DNA from: an uncultured Bacteroidota bacterium
GTDB taxonomy: Bacteria; Bacteroidota; Bacteroidia; Chitinophagales; Chitinophagaceae
Direction of reading: 5' to 3'
Assembly: GCA_946480675.1 (NCBI GenBank)
Contig: CAMLKS010000001.1
Location: 1 to 23,771 of the forward strand
Length of the DNA stretch: 23,771 nt
This document shows positions 15,733 through 23,342 of the stretch, one piece after another. Within the stretch, counting starts at the first letter, position 1. The number at the start of each line of letters is the position of its first letter. A model generated the notes under the pieces. The model saw nothing but the letters and a program-made list of their open reading frames with translations. It was not told the origin of the DNA and did no database searches. Position numbers and translations under genes: made by a program.

Positions 15733-15764
15733 ATATAGAAGTTGCTCAGCACAGCTTTCTATAT
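15733..15764. other. Intercistronic inverted repeat between nuoH and nuoI
   Basis: ATATAGAA (15733-15740) and TTCTATAT (15757-15764) are perfectly complementary, with a 16-base loop that includes short GC complementarity. It is A/T-rich and has no T-run, so it is more likely an mRNA processing or stability hairpin than a terminator. Confidence 0.35.
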
Positions 15765-15770
15765 CCTTAA

Positions 15771-16838
15771 TTATTTAAATATCCACAATATAGCAGCACC
15801 GGTGACCACCATGTTGAACAAGGCAAGTGGTATCAGTGATTTCCAGCCCAGGCGCATTAGCTGATCGTAACGGAAACGAGGCAGCGTCCAGCGGATGAAC
15901 ATGAAAAACAGTATACAGCAGATTATTTTAGTCAGGAATATCAACACACATATCAGCGAGAACACTATAGGGCTAGCAGCACCGGCTACCTTATCCATGA
16001 ACGGGAAATTATACCCGCCAAAGAAAAGCGTGATGATAACTGCAGAGCTTACAAACAGGTTGATGTATTCAGCAAACAGGTAGAAGCCCAGCTTCATAGA
16101 TGAATACTCCTGGTGGTAACCCATATTTAATTCGCTTTCGCACTCCGGCAGGTCAAAAGGTGCACGGTTCAGTTCTGCAAACGCGCAAATCAGAAATATC
16201 AGAAAACCCAGTGGTTGCTTAAAGAAGTTCCAGGTGAAGTAGCCATCCCAGAAGCCATGTTGCTGTTCTACTATTTCGCGCAGGCTCAGCGAACCGGTCA
16301 TCATCAGCACCGCTACCAGGCTCAGGCCCATAGCCAGCTCGTAAGATATAGCCTGCGATGCTGCACGGATACTACTCAGCAGCGAGAATTTATTGTTAGA
16401 AGCCCAGCCACCCAGCATTACGCCGTACACACCAAGGCTCACTACACCAAATATGAAAAGGATACCAATACTGATATCGGCTACCTGCAGGCGGATAACC
16501 GAACCGTTATCAAGCGTTATATCCGGCCCCCAAGGTACTACGGCACTGGTCATCAGCGCGGTAAGCATAGCCAGGGCAGGGCCCAGGATGAATAGTGTAC
16601 GTGTAGACCTGTCGGGGATGATCTCTTCTTTAAAGAAAAGCTTACCACCATCGGCCAGCGGCTGCAGCAAACCAAAAATACCGGCGCGTGCAGGGCCTAT
16701 ACGGTCTTGCATCACGGCAGCTACCTTACGTTCGGCCCAGGTCAGGTACATGGCAATACCCAGCGAACCCAGCAGTATTACCGTGATGAGCAGGATCTTT
16801 TCAATTATAAAAGCTGTATCAATTTGTAGTAACAGCAT
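15771..16838 (-). CDS. nuoH: NADH-quinone oxidoreductase subunit H
   Basis: A 355-aa membrane protein with about eight helices that forms the quinone chamber with NuoB and NuoD. The family signature AERKVAAVMQDRIGPAR is at residues 35-51. The acidic cytoplasmic loop AELNRAPFDLPECESELNMG, followed by YHQEYSSMKLGFYLFAEY, provides the conserved charged residues at the start of the proton path. Length and order fit the operon. Confidence 0.97.
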   Translation of the reverse strand: MLLLQIDTAFIIEKILLITVILLGSLGIAMYLTWAERKVAAVMQDRIGPARAGIFGLLQPLADGGKLFFKEEIIPDRSTRTLFILGPALAMLTALMTSAVVPWGPDITLDNGSVIRLQVADISIGILFIFGVVSLGVYGVMLGGWASNNKFSLLSSIRAASQAISYELAMGLSLVAVLMMTGSLSLREIVEQQHGFWDGYFTWNFFKQPLGFLIFLICAFAELNRAPFDLPECESELNMGYHQEYSSMKLGFYLFAEYINLFVSSAVIITLFFGGYNFPFMDKVAGAASPIVFSLICVLIFLTKIICCILFFMFIRWTLPRFRYDQLMRLGWKSLIPLALFNMVVTGAAILWIFK

Positions 16839-16878
16839 AATGGCGCAAAAGTAATTAGTTCGTTAATTTTTTACCTGT

Positions 16879-17955
16879 CTATTTCTTAAAATCGTCAGAG
16901 TGGGCAGGGCCATCTATTTTAGACAATTCTATTTCCGGCCTGTTCACATCACTTACTTTATGTATATCCATCAAAAGTTTAGGGTCTTTACCTATTACTT
17001 TATCTATATATACAGGTTGTTTTTTAGTACCTACATAGTGGCCTTGAGATATTACGCTGTGGCGGTCTATCTTAGATGGGCCTTCTATCGTCCAGTCGCT
17101 GACAGATTTGCGGTGGAAGCGGCAATCGTTACAGATAAACTCTTCTACCTCACCCCATTTATCTTTACGAGCAGTAACGCGGAATACCTCATCACCACGC
17201 ATCCACAGGCGCACTTTACCGCTACACTTGGTGCAACTGCAATGCGCATCTACCGGCTTGGTAAACCATACCCTGTTTTTGAAACGGAACGTTTTATCGG
17301 TAAGCGCACCCACGGGGCACACATCTATTACGTTTCCAATAAATTCATTATCAAGCGATTTGCCCAGTAGTGTACTGATCTCGGCATGATCGCCGCGTTC
17401 CAATATACCGTGTTCCCGCCTTTGGGTAAGCTGTTCAGCCGTAAACACACAGCGGTAGCAAAGGATGCAACGCGTCATGTGCAGGGAGATATAATCGCCT
17501 ATGTCTTCTTTTTCAAACGTACGGCGGTCGAACTCGTAGCGCGTGCCAGATGCACCGTGCTCATAGCTCAGGTCTTGCAGGTGGCATTCGCCGGCCTGGT
17601 CGCACACCGGGCAATCGAGCGGATGGTTTATGAGCAGCATTTCTACCACACCCTTGCGTGCGTCTAGTACTTTTTCCGAAGTGATGTTTTTCACTTCCAT
17701 ACCATCCATCACTGTAGTGCGGCAGCTGGCTACCAGCTTGGGCATCGGTCGCGGGTCTTTTTCAGAACCCTTGCTTACCTCTACCAGGCAGGTACGGCAT
17801 TTACCACCGCTACCTTCCAGTTTACTATAATAGCACATGGCAGGAGGAGTTACCTCGCCGCCTATCATACGCGCCGCATTCAGGATAGTAGTACCGGCTG
17901 GTACTTCTACCGTGATATTATCGATGGTTACTTTAAATTTTGGTTGTTCTGACAT
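16879..17955 (-). CDS. nuoG: NADH-quinone oxidoreductase subunit G, short form
   Basis: A 358-aa protein, much shorter than the roughly 700-900 aa of E. coli-type NuoG. The N-terminal ferredoxin domain has Cys41, 53, 56 and 78 (cluster N1b). H111-x3-C115-x2-C118-x5-C124 gives N5, and Cys163, 166 and 169 with Cys213 give N4. A further cysteine group follows (CSCTKC at 239-244 and CNDC at 275-278), resembling the beginning of the molybdopterin-type Fe4S4 module. After about residue 290 only an unfamiliar tail remains, so the large molybdopterin-like domain is absent. No frameshift is evident and the stop is followed directly by nuoH, so this looks like an established short form (inference). A heptad repeat lies just upstream of the ATG. 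Confidence 0.93.
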   Translation of the reverse strand: MSEQPKFKVTIDNITVEVPAGTTILNAARMIGGEVTPPAMCYYSKLEGSGGKCRTCLVEVSKGSEKDPRPMPKLVASCRTTVMDGMEVKNITSEKVLDARKGVVEMLLINHPLDCPVCDQAGECHLQDLSYEHGASGTRYEFDRRTFEKEDIGDYISLHMTRCILCYRCVFTAEQLTQRREHGILERGDHAEISTLLGKSLDNEFIGNVIDVCPVGALTDKTFRFKNRVWFTKPVDAHCSCTKCSGKVRLWMRGDEVFRVTARKDKWGEVEEFICNDCRFHRKSVSDWTIEGPSKIDRHSVISQGHYVGTKKQPVYIDKVIGKDPKLLMDIHKVSDVNRPEIELSKIDGPAHSDDFKK

Positions 17956-17956
17956 A

Positions 17957-17977
17957 AGTCAACATTCAAAAGTCAAA
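17957..17977. repeat. 7-bp tandem repeat in the nuoF-nuoG gap
   Basis: Three 7-base units AGTCAAC, ATTCAAA and AGTCAAA lie one base upstream of the nuoG start codon (on the minus strand TTTGACT-type units). They share the unit and register with the array before nuoC. Confidence 0.6.
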
Positions 17978-17979
17978 AA

Positions 17980-19329
17980 CTAAGCTGTAGTTGGAACATG
18001 GATAGGATCAGCATAATGCGCCAGTCCAAAATTCCTTCTTTGCGATTCGTCCGGGTTCAGCACATGCCATTCAAATTCATCGCGGAAATGGCGGATGGCA
18101 GCGGCTACCGGCCATGCAGCGGCATCGCCCAGCGGACAGATGGTGTTCCCCTCTATCTTGCGCTGGATATCCCACAGCAGGTCTATATCGCTCATCTTAC
18201 CTTTTCCGTACTCAAGGTTCTTCAGTATTTTATACATCCAGCCGGTACCTTCGCGGCAGGGGCTGCATTGTCCGCAACTTTCGTGGTTGTAGAAGCGCGC
18301 CAGCGTCATGGTATGGCGCACTACGCACTGGTCTTCATCCATTACTATAAAGCCGCCCGAACCCATCATGGTACCGGTAGCAAAGCCGCCATCGGCAAGG
18401 CTCTCATAGTTCATATAGCGGGTTTCGCCTTTTGCTGTTTTCAGCAGCAGGTTGGCCGGTACTATAGGCACGGAAGAACCGCCGGGAATACAAGCCTTCA
18501 GGCGTTTGCCTTTAGGTATACCGCCACAATATTCATCAGAGAAGATAAACTCTTCTACCGACTGGGTCATATCTATTTCGTATACACCCGGCTTGTTTAC
18601 ATTACCGCAAACAGAAAGCAGTTTGGTACCTGTAGATTTACCCACACCTATTTTAGCATACGCTTCGCCACCCATATTCAGGATAGGTACTACAGCTGCC
18701 AGTGTTTCTACGTTGTTTACCACCGTAGGGCGCATCCACACACCTTGTATGGCGGGGAAAGGTGGTTTTATACGCGGGTTGCCACGCTTACCTTCCAGCG
18801 ATTCTATCAGGGCTGTTTCCTCACCACAGATGTAGGCACCGCCACCGCGCTGCACATATATCTCGCAATCGAAACCGGTGTTCAGTATATTCTTACCCAG
18901 CCAACCATTGTTCTTAGCTTCGGCTATGGCTTGTTCCAGTATATCTACTATCCATGCATATTCACCACGGATGTATATATAGGTAGCATTGCTACCCAGT
19001 GCAAAGCTGCTGACGATAAGGCCTTCTATCAGCAGGTGGGGCAGAAACTCCATCAGGTAGCGGTCTTTAAAAGTACCGGGCTCTGATTCATCGGCATTAC
19101 AAACCAGGTGGCGTGGAACGCCTTCCGGTTTTGCCAGGAAGCTCCATTTCATACCCGTAGGGAAACCCGCACCACCACGGCCACGCAGGCCGCTTTTCTT
19201 CACCTCTTCCACTATCTCATCGGGCGTCATCTTAAAGGCTTTTTCCACTGCACAATAACCACCGTTTTTGCGGTAGGTATCGTAGTAGCGGATGCCTTCT
19301 ACATGTGCATGTTCTAATAATACTTTCAT
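17980..19329 (-). CDS. nuoF: NADH-quinone oxidoreductase subunit F (NADH/FMN-binding)
   Basis: A 449-aa protein carrying the NADH and FMN sites and cluster N3. Visible are the NADH-binding GLRGRGGAGFPTGMKW (47-62), the FMN-site segment RGGGAYICGEETALIESLEG (161-180) and the 4Fe-4S ligands Cys352, 355 and 358 (ESCGQCSPCREG) with Cys398. It accepts hydride from NADH and feeds electrons to NuoE and NuoG. It is separated from nuoE by two non-complex genes and a palindromic 66-base cassette that touches its ATG. Confidence 0.97.
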   Translation of the reverse strand: MKVLLEHAHVEGIRYYDTYRKNGGYCAVEKAFKMTPDEIVEEVKKSGLRGRGGAGFPTGMKWSFLAKPEGVPRHLVCNADESEPGTFKDRYLMEFLPHLLIEGLIVSSFALGSNATYIYIRGEYAWIVDILEQAIAEAKNNGWLGKNILNTGFDCEIYVQRGGGAYICGEETALIESLEGKRGNPRIKPPFPAIQGVWMRPTVVNNVETLAAVVPILNMGGEAYAKIGVGKSTGTKLLSVCGNVNKPGVYEIDMTQSVEEFIFSDEYCGGIPKGKRLKACIPGGSSVPIVPANLLLKTAKGETRYMNYESLADGGFATGTMMGSGGFIVMDEDQCVVRHTMTLARFYNHESCGQCSPCREGTGWMYKILKNLEYGKGKMSDIDLLWDIQRKIEGNTICPLGDAAAWPVAAAIRHFRDEFEWHVLNPDESQRRNFGLAHYADPIHVPTTA

Positions 19330-19395
19330 AACCCTAAATCCCTAAAGGGACTTTTTTTAATATTTTATATCCACCTCCCCTTCAGGGGTTGGGGG
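19330..19395. repeat. Palindromic intercistronic cassette, copy 1 (before nuoF)
   Basis: The whole 66-base gap is a cassette with inverted ends: AACCCTAAATCCCTAAAGGG at 19330-19349, and CCCCTTCAGGGGTTGGGGG at 19377-19395, which reads as CCCCCAACCCCTGAAGGGG on the other strand. Each end contains its own short palindrome (CCCTAAAGGG; CCCCTTCAGGGG). The centre is A/T-rich (TTTTATATCCACCT). It touches the nuoF ATG on one side and the stop codon of the NTF2-like gene on the other. Confidence 0.7.
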
Positions 19396-19818
19396 TTAAA
19401 TCTTCGTACTCTGCCTGCTCAGCAGTTTCCATTCTTTATCCTTTTCCTTCCATACCCACACCTGCAATATGTGCAGTCTCAGTTTTACCTGTTTGCCATC
19501 CAGCGCCACATCTATGTCAGCTTCGGCACGTACGGCAGCCGTTTTTCCTTCTATCACAATATTCGGCGCGGTTTGTGATATACTGTTATATACCAGTTTG
19601 CCATTGTGCAGATCGGTCATTACTTCTTGCCGGCTTTCTATCCACCCGTTAGAGTGGCCGTAGCTCAGCTTTTTGTGCAATAACTTCTTCAGTTCTGCAG
19701 TATCTTTTTGCTGCAGGGCGCTGTTAAGGTCGCCCACGACTTTTACCAGTGCTACGCTATCCTGCGCAGCTGCGGTATGATAAATAAAGAACAACAATAT
19801 GATGTATATGTTTCGCAT
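19396..19818 (-). CDS. Exported NTF2-like (DUF4440/SnoaL-type) protein
   Basis: A 140-aa protein. Residues 1-19 are a signal peptide (hydrophobic core then HTAAAQD, cleavage probably before Gln19). The rest fits the NTF2-like cone fold: an opening helix with KVVGDLNSALQQKDTAELKK, then LLHKKLSYGHSNGWIESRQE and strands ending in HILQVWVWKEKDKEWKLLSRQST. Such domains serve as small-molecule binding or enzyme scaffolds; no catalytic set is identifiable, so the function is unknown. It lies three bases after the SRPBCC gene and upstream of nuoF, so it should be transcribed with complex I, yet it is exported and is not a known subunit. Confidence 0.8.
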   Translation of the reverse strand: MRNIYIILLFFIYHTAAAQDSVALVKVVGDLNSALQQKDTAELKKLLHKKLSYGHSNGWIESRQEVMTDLHNGKLVYNSISQTAPNIVIEGKTAAVRAEADIDVALDGKQVKLRLHILQVWVWKEKDKEWKLLSRQSTKI

Positions 19819-19821
19819 AGG

Positions 19822-20226
19822 TTATTTATAGCCTGTGCTTAACACATATTCTTCCATCAACCCGAAAAACTGGTCTTCCCAGCTTTCCTCATGGTTTTTC
19901 AGCTCATCTTCGTTGGGCAATCCTTCGTGATGCAATATCACTTTGGTGCCTTCGGGGTGTGCTGCCAGTTTGTAATGAACTTGCGACGGTTTGGCATCCG
20001 CAGCCCAATCTTCTGTTTTCCACGTATATGCCAGCTCGTCTTTCCCGGTTTTCAGTATCTCACCTTTTACCCAGCCGCCAAACATTTCAAACCTGCCACC
20101 TACTTCTTTTTCAACTATTGCATCCTCGCCACTCCACTTGCGCAGCAACACAGGATCTGTCAATAGCTGCATTACTTTTTCGGGCTTCGCCGATACGATA
20201 AATTCCATATCCAGGTTCAGCGCCAT
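19822..20226 (-). CDS. SRPBCC / AHSA1-family (START-like) protein
   Basis: A 134-aa cytoplasmic protein that matches the AHSA1-like SRPBCC fold. The N-terminal strand DMEFIVSAKPEKVMQLLTDP is followed by LLRKWSG, then VGGRFEMFGGWVKGEILK, then the strand KVILHHEGLPNED and a long C-terminal helix SWEDQFFGLMEEYV. The family binds hydrophobic ligands or Hsp90-type chaperones; the ligand is not predictable here. It lies seven bases after nuoE and three before the NTF2-like gene. It could help assembly or simply be carried in the operon; both are inference. Confidence 0.85.
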   Translation of the reverse strand: MALNLDMEFIVSAKPEKVMQLLTDPVLLRKWSGEDAIVEKEVGGRFEMFGGWVKGEILKTGKDELAYTWKTEDWAADAKPSQVHYKLAAHPEGTKVILHHEGLPNEDELKNHEESWEDQFFGLMEEYVLSTGYK

Positions 20227-20233
20227 ATCTTAT

Positions 20234-20728
20234 TTAGTTGGTAGCCGCAGCCCTTAGTTCTTCTAATAGCTGGTCTACTTTTCCTTTTGTCAAAAACTCT
20301 TTATAATGTTTGCCCAATTGCATCATCGGCGCATAGCCACATGCACCCAGGCATTCTGCCGGTTTCAGGGTAAACAGGCCATCGGGCGTAGTTTCACCTG
20401 CCTGTATGCCCAGTTTCTGCTTGATGTGGTCTATGATCTCATCGCTGCCATTCAGCATACAAGGGCCGGTCTGGCATACTTCCAGCACATATTTACCTAC
20501 CGGTTTCATATTGAACATGGTGTAGAAGGTAGCTACCTCGTACACCTCGATAGGCAATATACCCAGCAGTTCGGCCACATAGTCCATAACAGGCACATCC
20601 AGCCAACCGCCAAATTCTTCCTGCGCTATGTGCAGTACAGGTATCAGGGCACTTTTCTGCTTCCCATCGGGGTAGCGCGCCATGATCTCTTTTACTTTAT
20701 TCAGTTTTTCTTCCGAAAATTTTATCAT
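20234..20728 (-). CDS. nuoE: NADH-quinone oxidoreductase subunit E
   Basis: A 164-aa thioredoxin-like subunit with the 2Fe-2S cluster N1a ligands Cys85 and Cys90 (CQTGPC) and Cys126 and Cys130 (CLGAC). The N-terminal helical part (about 1-75) includes LPIEVYEVATFYTMFN, characteristic of the family. It forms the NADH dehydrogenase tip with NuoF and NuoG. A palindromic cassette touches its ATG. Confidence 0.97.
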   Translation of the reverse strand: MIKFSEEKLNKVKEIMARYPDGKQKSALIPVLHIAQEEFGGWLDVPVMDYVAELLGILPIEVYEVATFYTMFNMKPVGKYVLEVCQTGPCMLNGSDEIIDHIKQKLGIQAGETTPDGLFTLKPAECLGACGYAPMMQLGKHYKEFLTKGKVDQLLEELRAAATN

Positions 20729-20806
20729 AACCCCAAACCCCTAAAGGGGCTTTTCTTTTTAAAGTTATATCTACACCTTTCCCTTTTGTAAGGGTCAGGG
20801 GCTTTT
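20729..20806. repeat. Palindromic intercistronic cassette, copy 2 (before nuoE)
   Basis: This 78-base gap holds AACCCCAAACCCCTAAAGGG at 20729-20748, an A/T-rich centre (GTTATATCTACACC), and an inverted second end, CCCTTTTGTAAGGGTCAGGG at 20781-20800. It matches copy 1 in both ends and in the centre (TTATATCYACACC against TTATATCCACC), and again spans exactly from the nuoE ATG to the nuoD stop. Confidence 0.7.
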
Positions 20807-22048
20807 TTACGCATCCAGTTCTCCCGCTATCACGTTCAGGCTACTCAGGGTGATGATGGCATCACTCAGCAGTCCACCACTTACTATTTCAGGATATGCC
20901 TGGTAATAAATGAAGCATGGCCTGCGGAAGTGCAGCCTGTATGGCGTACGTCCGCCATCGCTTATCAGGTAATAACCCAGTTCACCATTGGCACCTTCCA
21001 CTGCATGATACACTTCACCCGGCAGTACTTCTATCTCACCCATTATCATTTTGAAATGGTATATCAGCGCTTCCATCTTCGTGTACACATCTTCTTTAGC
21101 AGGCAAGTGGAAATGGTCGGCCTCGGGCGCATAGAAAATATCTTTCTGTGCAGGGTCTTCCTGTTCCAGCCTGGCTATCTTTTCCAGTGCCTGTTGTACT
21201 ATCTTATAGCTTTCCCAGATCTCATCGTTGCGCACCATGTAGCGGTCATATACATCGCCTGTAGTGCCCACCGGTATCTTGAAATCGAAATCTTCGTAAG
21301 ATGAATATGGCTGCGCCACACGCACATCATAGTCCACACCCGCAGCACGCAGGTTAGGGCCTGTCATGCTGTAGTTCAGTGCACGTTCGGCACTTATTGG
21401 GCCGGCACCTATGCAGCGCTCCATGAATATACGGTTACGGTTCAGCAGGGCTTCAAATTCACGCATCACTTTAGGAAAGCCTTCCATGAATTTGTCTATC
21501 TTCTCCCATGCCACCTTGCTGAAATTGCGCTCGAAACCACCTACACGGCCTATGTTGGTTGTAAGGCGGCTGCCACACACTTCTTCATATATCTCGTATA
21601 TCAGTTCGCGCCATTGGAAAACGTAGGTAAAGCCAGTAAGGGCACCGGTATCCACCGCTACTACAGAGTTGCATATCAGGTGGTCGGCAATACGCGCCAG
21701 CTCCATGATAATGACACGCATGTAGTCTATCCGCTTGGGTGTCTTGATGTTCAGCAACTTTTCTATGGTCATGTGCCAGCCCATGTTATTGATGGGGGCG
21801 CTGCAATAGTTAAGCCTGTCTGTAAGCGGAGTAATCTGATAATATGGCCTGCGCTCAGCGATCTTTTCGAAGGCGCGGTGTATATAACCGATAGTAGGCA
21901 CAGTGCTCAGCACTTTTTCACCATCTATCTCCATGATGTTTTGAAAGACACCGTGGGTGGCAGGGTGCGTAGGACCAAGGTTCAGCGTAGTGCTTTGCTT
22001 GGCCAGCGACTCTTCTGCGAGTTGTATATGATTTTGTTGTTCTGTCAT
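20807..22048 (-). CDS. nuoD: NADH-quinone oxidoreductase subunit D
   Basis: A 413-aa 49-kDa-type subunit, separate from NuoC. The signature LGPTHPATHGV (24-34) contains the quinone-site histidine (His28 by motif), and DRLNYCSAPINNMGW supplies the quinone-site tyrosine (Tyr81 by motif). The C-terminus shows the RLHFRRPCF and LSSLNVIAGELDA segments of the family. It forms the quinone reduction chamber with NuoB and NuoH. It is evolutionarily related to NiFe hydrogenase large subunits but lacks their metal cysteines. Confidence 0.97.
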   Translation of the reverse strand: MTEQQNHIQLAEESLAKQSTTLNLGPTHPATHGVFQNIMEIDGEKVLSTVPTIGYIHRAFEKIAERRPYYQITPLTDRLNYCSAPINNMGWHMTIEKLLNIKTPKRIDYMRVIIMELARIADHLICNSVVAVDTGALTGFTYVFQWRELIYEIYEEVCGSRLTTNIGRVGGFERNFSKVAWEKIDKFMEGFPKVMREFEALLNRNRIFMERCIGAGPISAERALNYSMTGPNLRAAGVDYDVRVAQPYSSYEDFDFKIPVGTTGDVYDRYMVRNDEIWESYKIVQQALEKIARLEQEDPAQKDIFYAPEADHFHLPAKEDVYTKMEALIYHFKMIMGEIEVLPGEVYHAVEGANGELGYYLISDGGRTPYRLHFRRPCFIYYQAYPEIVSGGLLSDAIITLSSLNVIAGELDA

Positions 22049-22119
22049 ACCCCAAACCCCTAACGGGCTTATTGGTTTGGTTATAAATATTTATTACACC
22101 CATCACGGGTGTTTTTATT
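22049..22119. repeat. Palindromic intercistronic cassette, copy 3 (before nuoD)
   Basis: ACCCCAAACCCCTAACGGGC (22049-22068) touches the nuoD ATG and matches copy 2 over its first 15 bases. The A/T-rich centre includes TTATAAATATTTATTACACC, and the far end is a different short hairpin (ACACCC/GGGTGT, 22096-22111). It is a more diverged copy of the same arrangement. Confidence 0.55.
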
Positions 22120-22638
22120 TTATGCTACTGTGCCACCGCGGCCAAACATTTCATCATCCTTATCTATACGCGTCGGGTCTTCCATACGGTATTCCTTACG
22201 CATGGGGAAGTAGTCCATCTCATCCACATTCAGTATGCGGGTAAGATTTGGGTGGCCTACGAAATTGACACCGAAGTTGTCATACGTTTCACGCTCCATC
22301 CAGTTGGCACCTGAAAAAAGCTGTGTCGCTGTAAATACATCGGGCTTTTCTATCGGCACATATACCTTCATACGCAGGCGCACATTATTTTCCAGGCTGT
22401 GGAGGTGATAAACTACACACAATTCTTCACCTTTTCTTTCGGGGTAGTGCACTGCTGTCAGGTCTGTAAGAAAACGAAAGCGAGTGCTATCGTCATCGTA
22501 CAGATGCTGCATTACTTTCAGGTTCATTTCGGCAGGTGCTGTTACAGCCAGCATACCATATGGCTCTTCCCAATTGGTAAGTGCCTCGCCAAATTTTTCC
22601 GTCAGTTTTTCTTTTAATATTTCGTTGGTCAATGCCAT
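22120..22638 (-). CDS. nuoC: NADH-quinone oxidoreductase subunit C
   Basis: A 172-aa 30-kDa-type subunit with the family signature ERETYDNFG at 115-123, followed by HPNLTRIL and the FPMRKEY stretch. It has no cofactor and scaffolds the join between the NADH and quinone modules. It is not fused to NuoD, unlike in E. coli. A 7-bp tandem repeat array lies just upstream of its ATG. Confidence 0.96.
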   Translation of the reverse strand: MALTNEILKEKLTEKFGEALTNWEEPYGMLAVTAPAEMNLKVMQHLYDDDSTRFRFLTDLTAVHYPERKGEELCVVYHLHSLENNVRLRMKVYVPIEKPDVFTATQLFSGANWMERETYDNFGVNFVGHPNLTRILNVDEMDYFPMRKEYRMEDPTRIDKDDEMFGRGGTVA

Positions 22639-22644
22639 ATTCTA

Positions 22645-22675
22645 AGTCAAAAGTAAAAAGTCGAAAGTCAAAAGT
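22645..22675. repeat. 7-bp tandem repeat before nuoC
   Basis: Four full units (AGTCAAA, AGTAAAA, AGTCGAA, AGTCAAA) and a partial AGT lie six bases upstream of the nuoC ATG. On the coding strand they read as T-rich TTTGACT units. The unit is shared with the array before nuoG. Confidence 0.75.
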
Positions 22676-22705
22676 TTGTGGTTTTGACCCTTGCCTTTTG
22701 CATTA

Positions 22706-23269
22706 CTATTGTATTGCGTAGCTATCCATTAGTGCTTTATACACCGGACTGTGCCTTCGGCGCAAGCTTTCATTTTGTACCAGGTCCTGAAGTTTTATCA
22801 CACCATCCAGTATCGCCTCGGGGCGCGGAGGGCATCCTGATACATACACATCTACCGGTATTACCTGGTCTATACCCTGCAGCACAGGGTAAGAATCGAA
22901 TATACCACCGCTGGATGCGCAGGCGCCTATCGCTATTACCCAACGTGGCTCTGCCATCTGTAAGTATACCTGGCGCAGTATCGGTGCCATTTTCTTGGCA
23001 ATGGTACCTGCTACCAGCAACATATCGCACTGGCGCGGTGTAAAGCCCATACGTTCAGACCCGAAACGGGCCAGGTCGTAGTTGGCACCCATGGTAGCCA
23101 TAAACTCGATACCGCAGCACGATGTGGCAAACGGTAACGGCCATAAAGAGTTTTTACGAGCCAGGCCTATCGCTTTATCAAAAGATGTGGCCATAAATCC
23201 CTCTCCCGAATACCCTTCTGGTATCGGTGCCAATTTCACATTCGTATTATATTGAACCGGACGTCCCAT
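22706..23269 (-). CDS. nuoB: NADH-quinone oxidoreductase subunit B
   Basis: A 187-aa subunit holding the terminal cluster N2. The tandem cysteines CC at 51-52 (FATSCCGIEFMAT) and Cys117 (GACASSGG) and Cys146 (SGCPPRPE) are the four ligands. N2 reduces quinone at the interface with NuoD and NuoH. The C-terminal 25 or so residues are variable. It is placed normally between nuoA and nuoC. Confidence 0.97.
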   Translation of the reverse strand: MGRPVQYNTNVKLAPIPEGYSGEGFMATSFDKAIGLARKNSLWPLPFATSCCGIEFMATMGANYDLARFGSERMGFTPRQCDMLLVAGTIAKKMAPILRQVYLQMAEPRWVIAIGACASSGGIFDSYPVLQGIDQVIPVDVYVSGCPPRPEAILDGVIKLQDLVQNESLRRRHSPVYKALMDSYAIQ

Positions 23270-23342
23270 AATCTTTATTCGTTTTAATTACACTAAGTAT
23301 TAACTATTCAATAATCACAACTCTTTTAATCACACAAATACT

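Noticed and set aside
17998..19086. Long antisense open frame (362 aa) opposite nuoF
   Set aside because: Shadow of a well-conserved gene; the sequence is Cys/His/Tyr-rich without domain features.
19330..19395. Rho-independent terminator between the NTF2-like gene and nuoF
   Set aside because: The hairpins lie against the start codon of the next gene on the same strand and lack a T-run in that direction (the A-run precedes the palindrome's far side), so they look like repeat structure rather than operon ends.
22645..22675. Iterons of a replication origin
   Set aside because: The 7-bp units are inside an operon next to a start codon, with no replication gene nearby.
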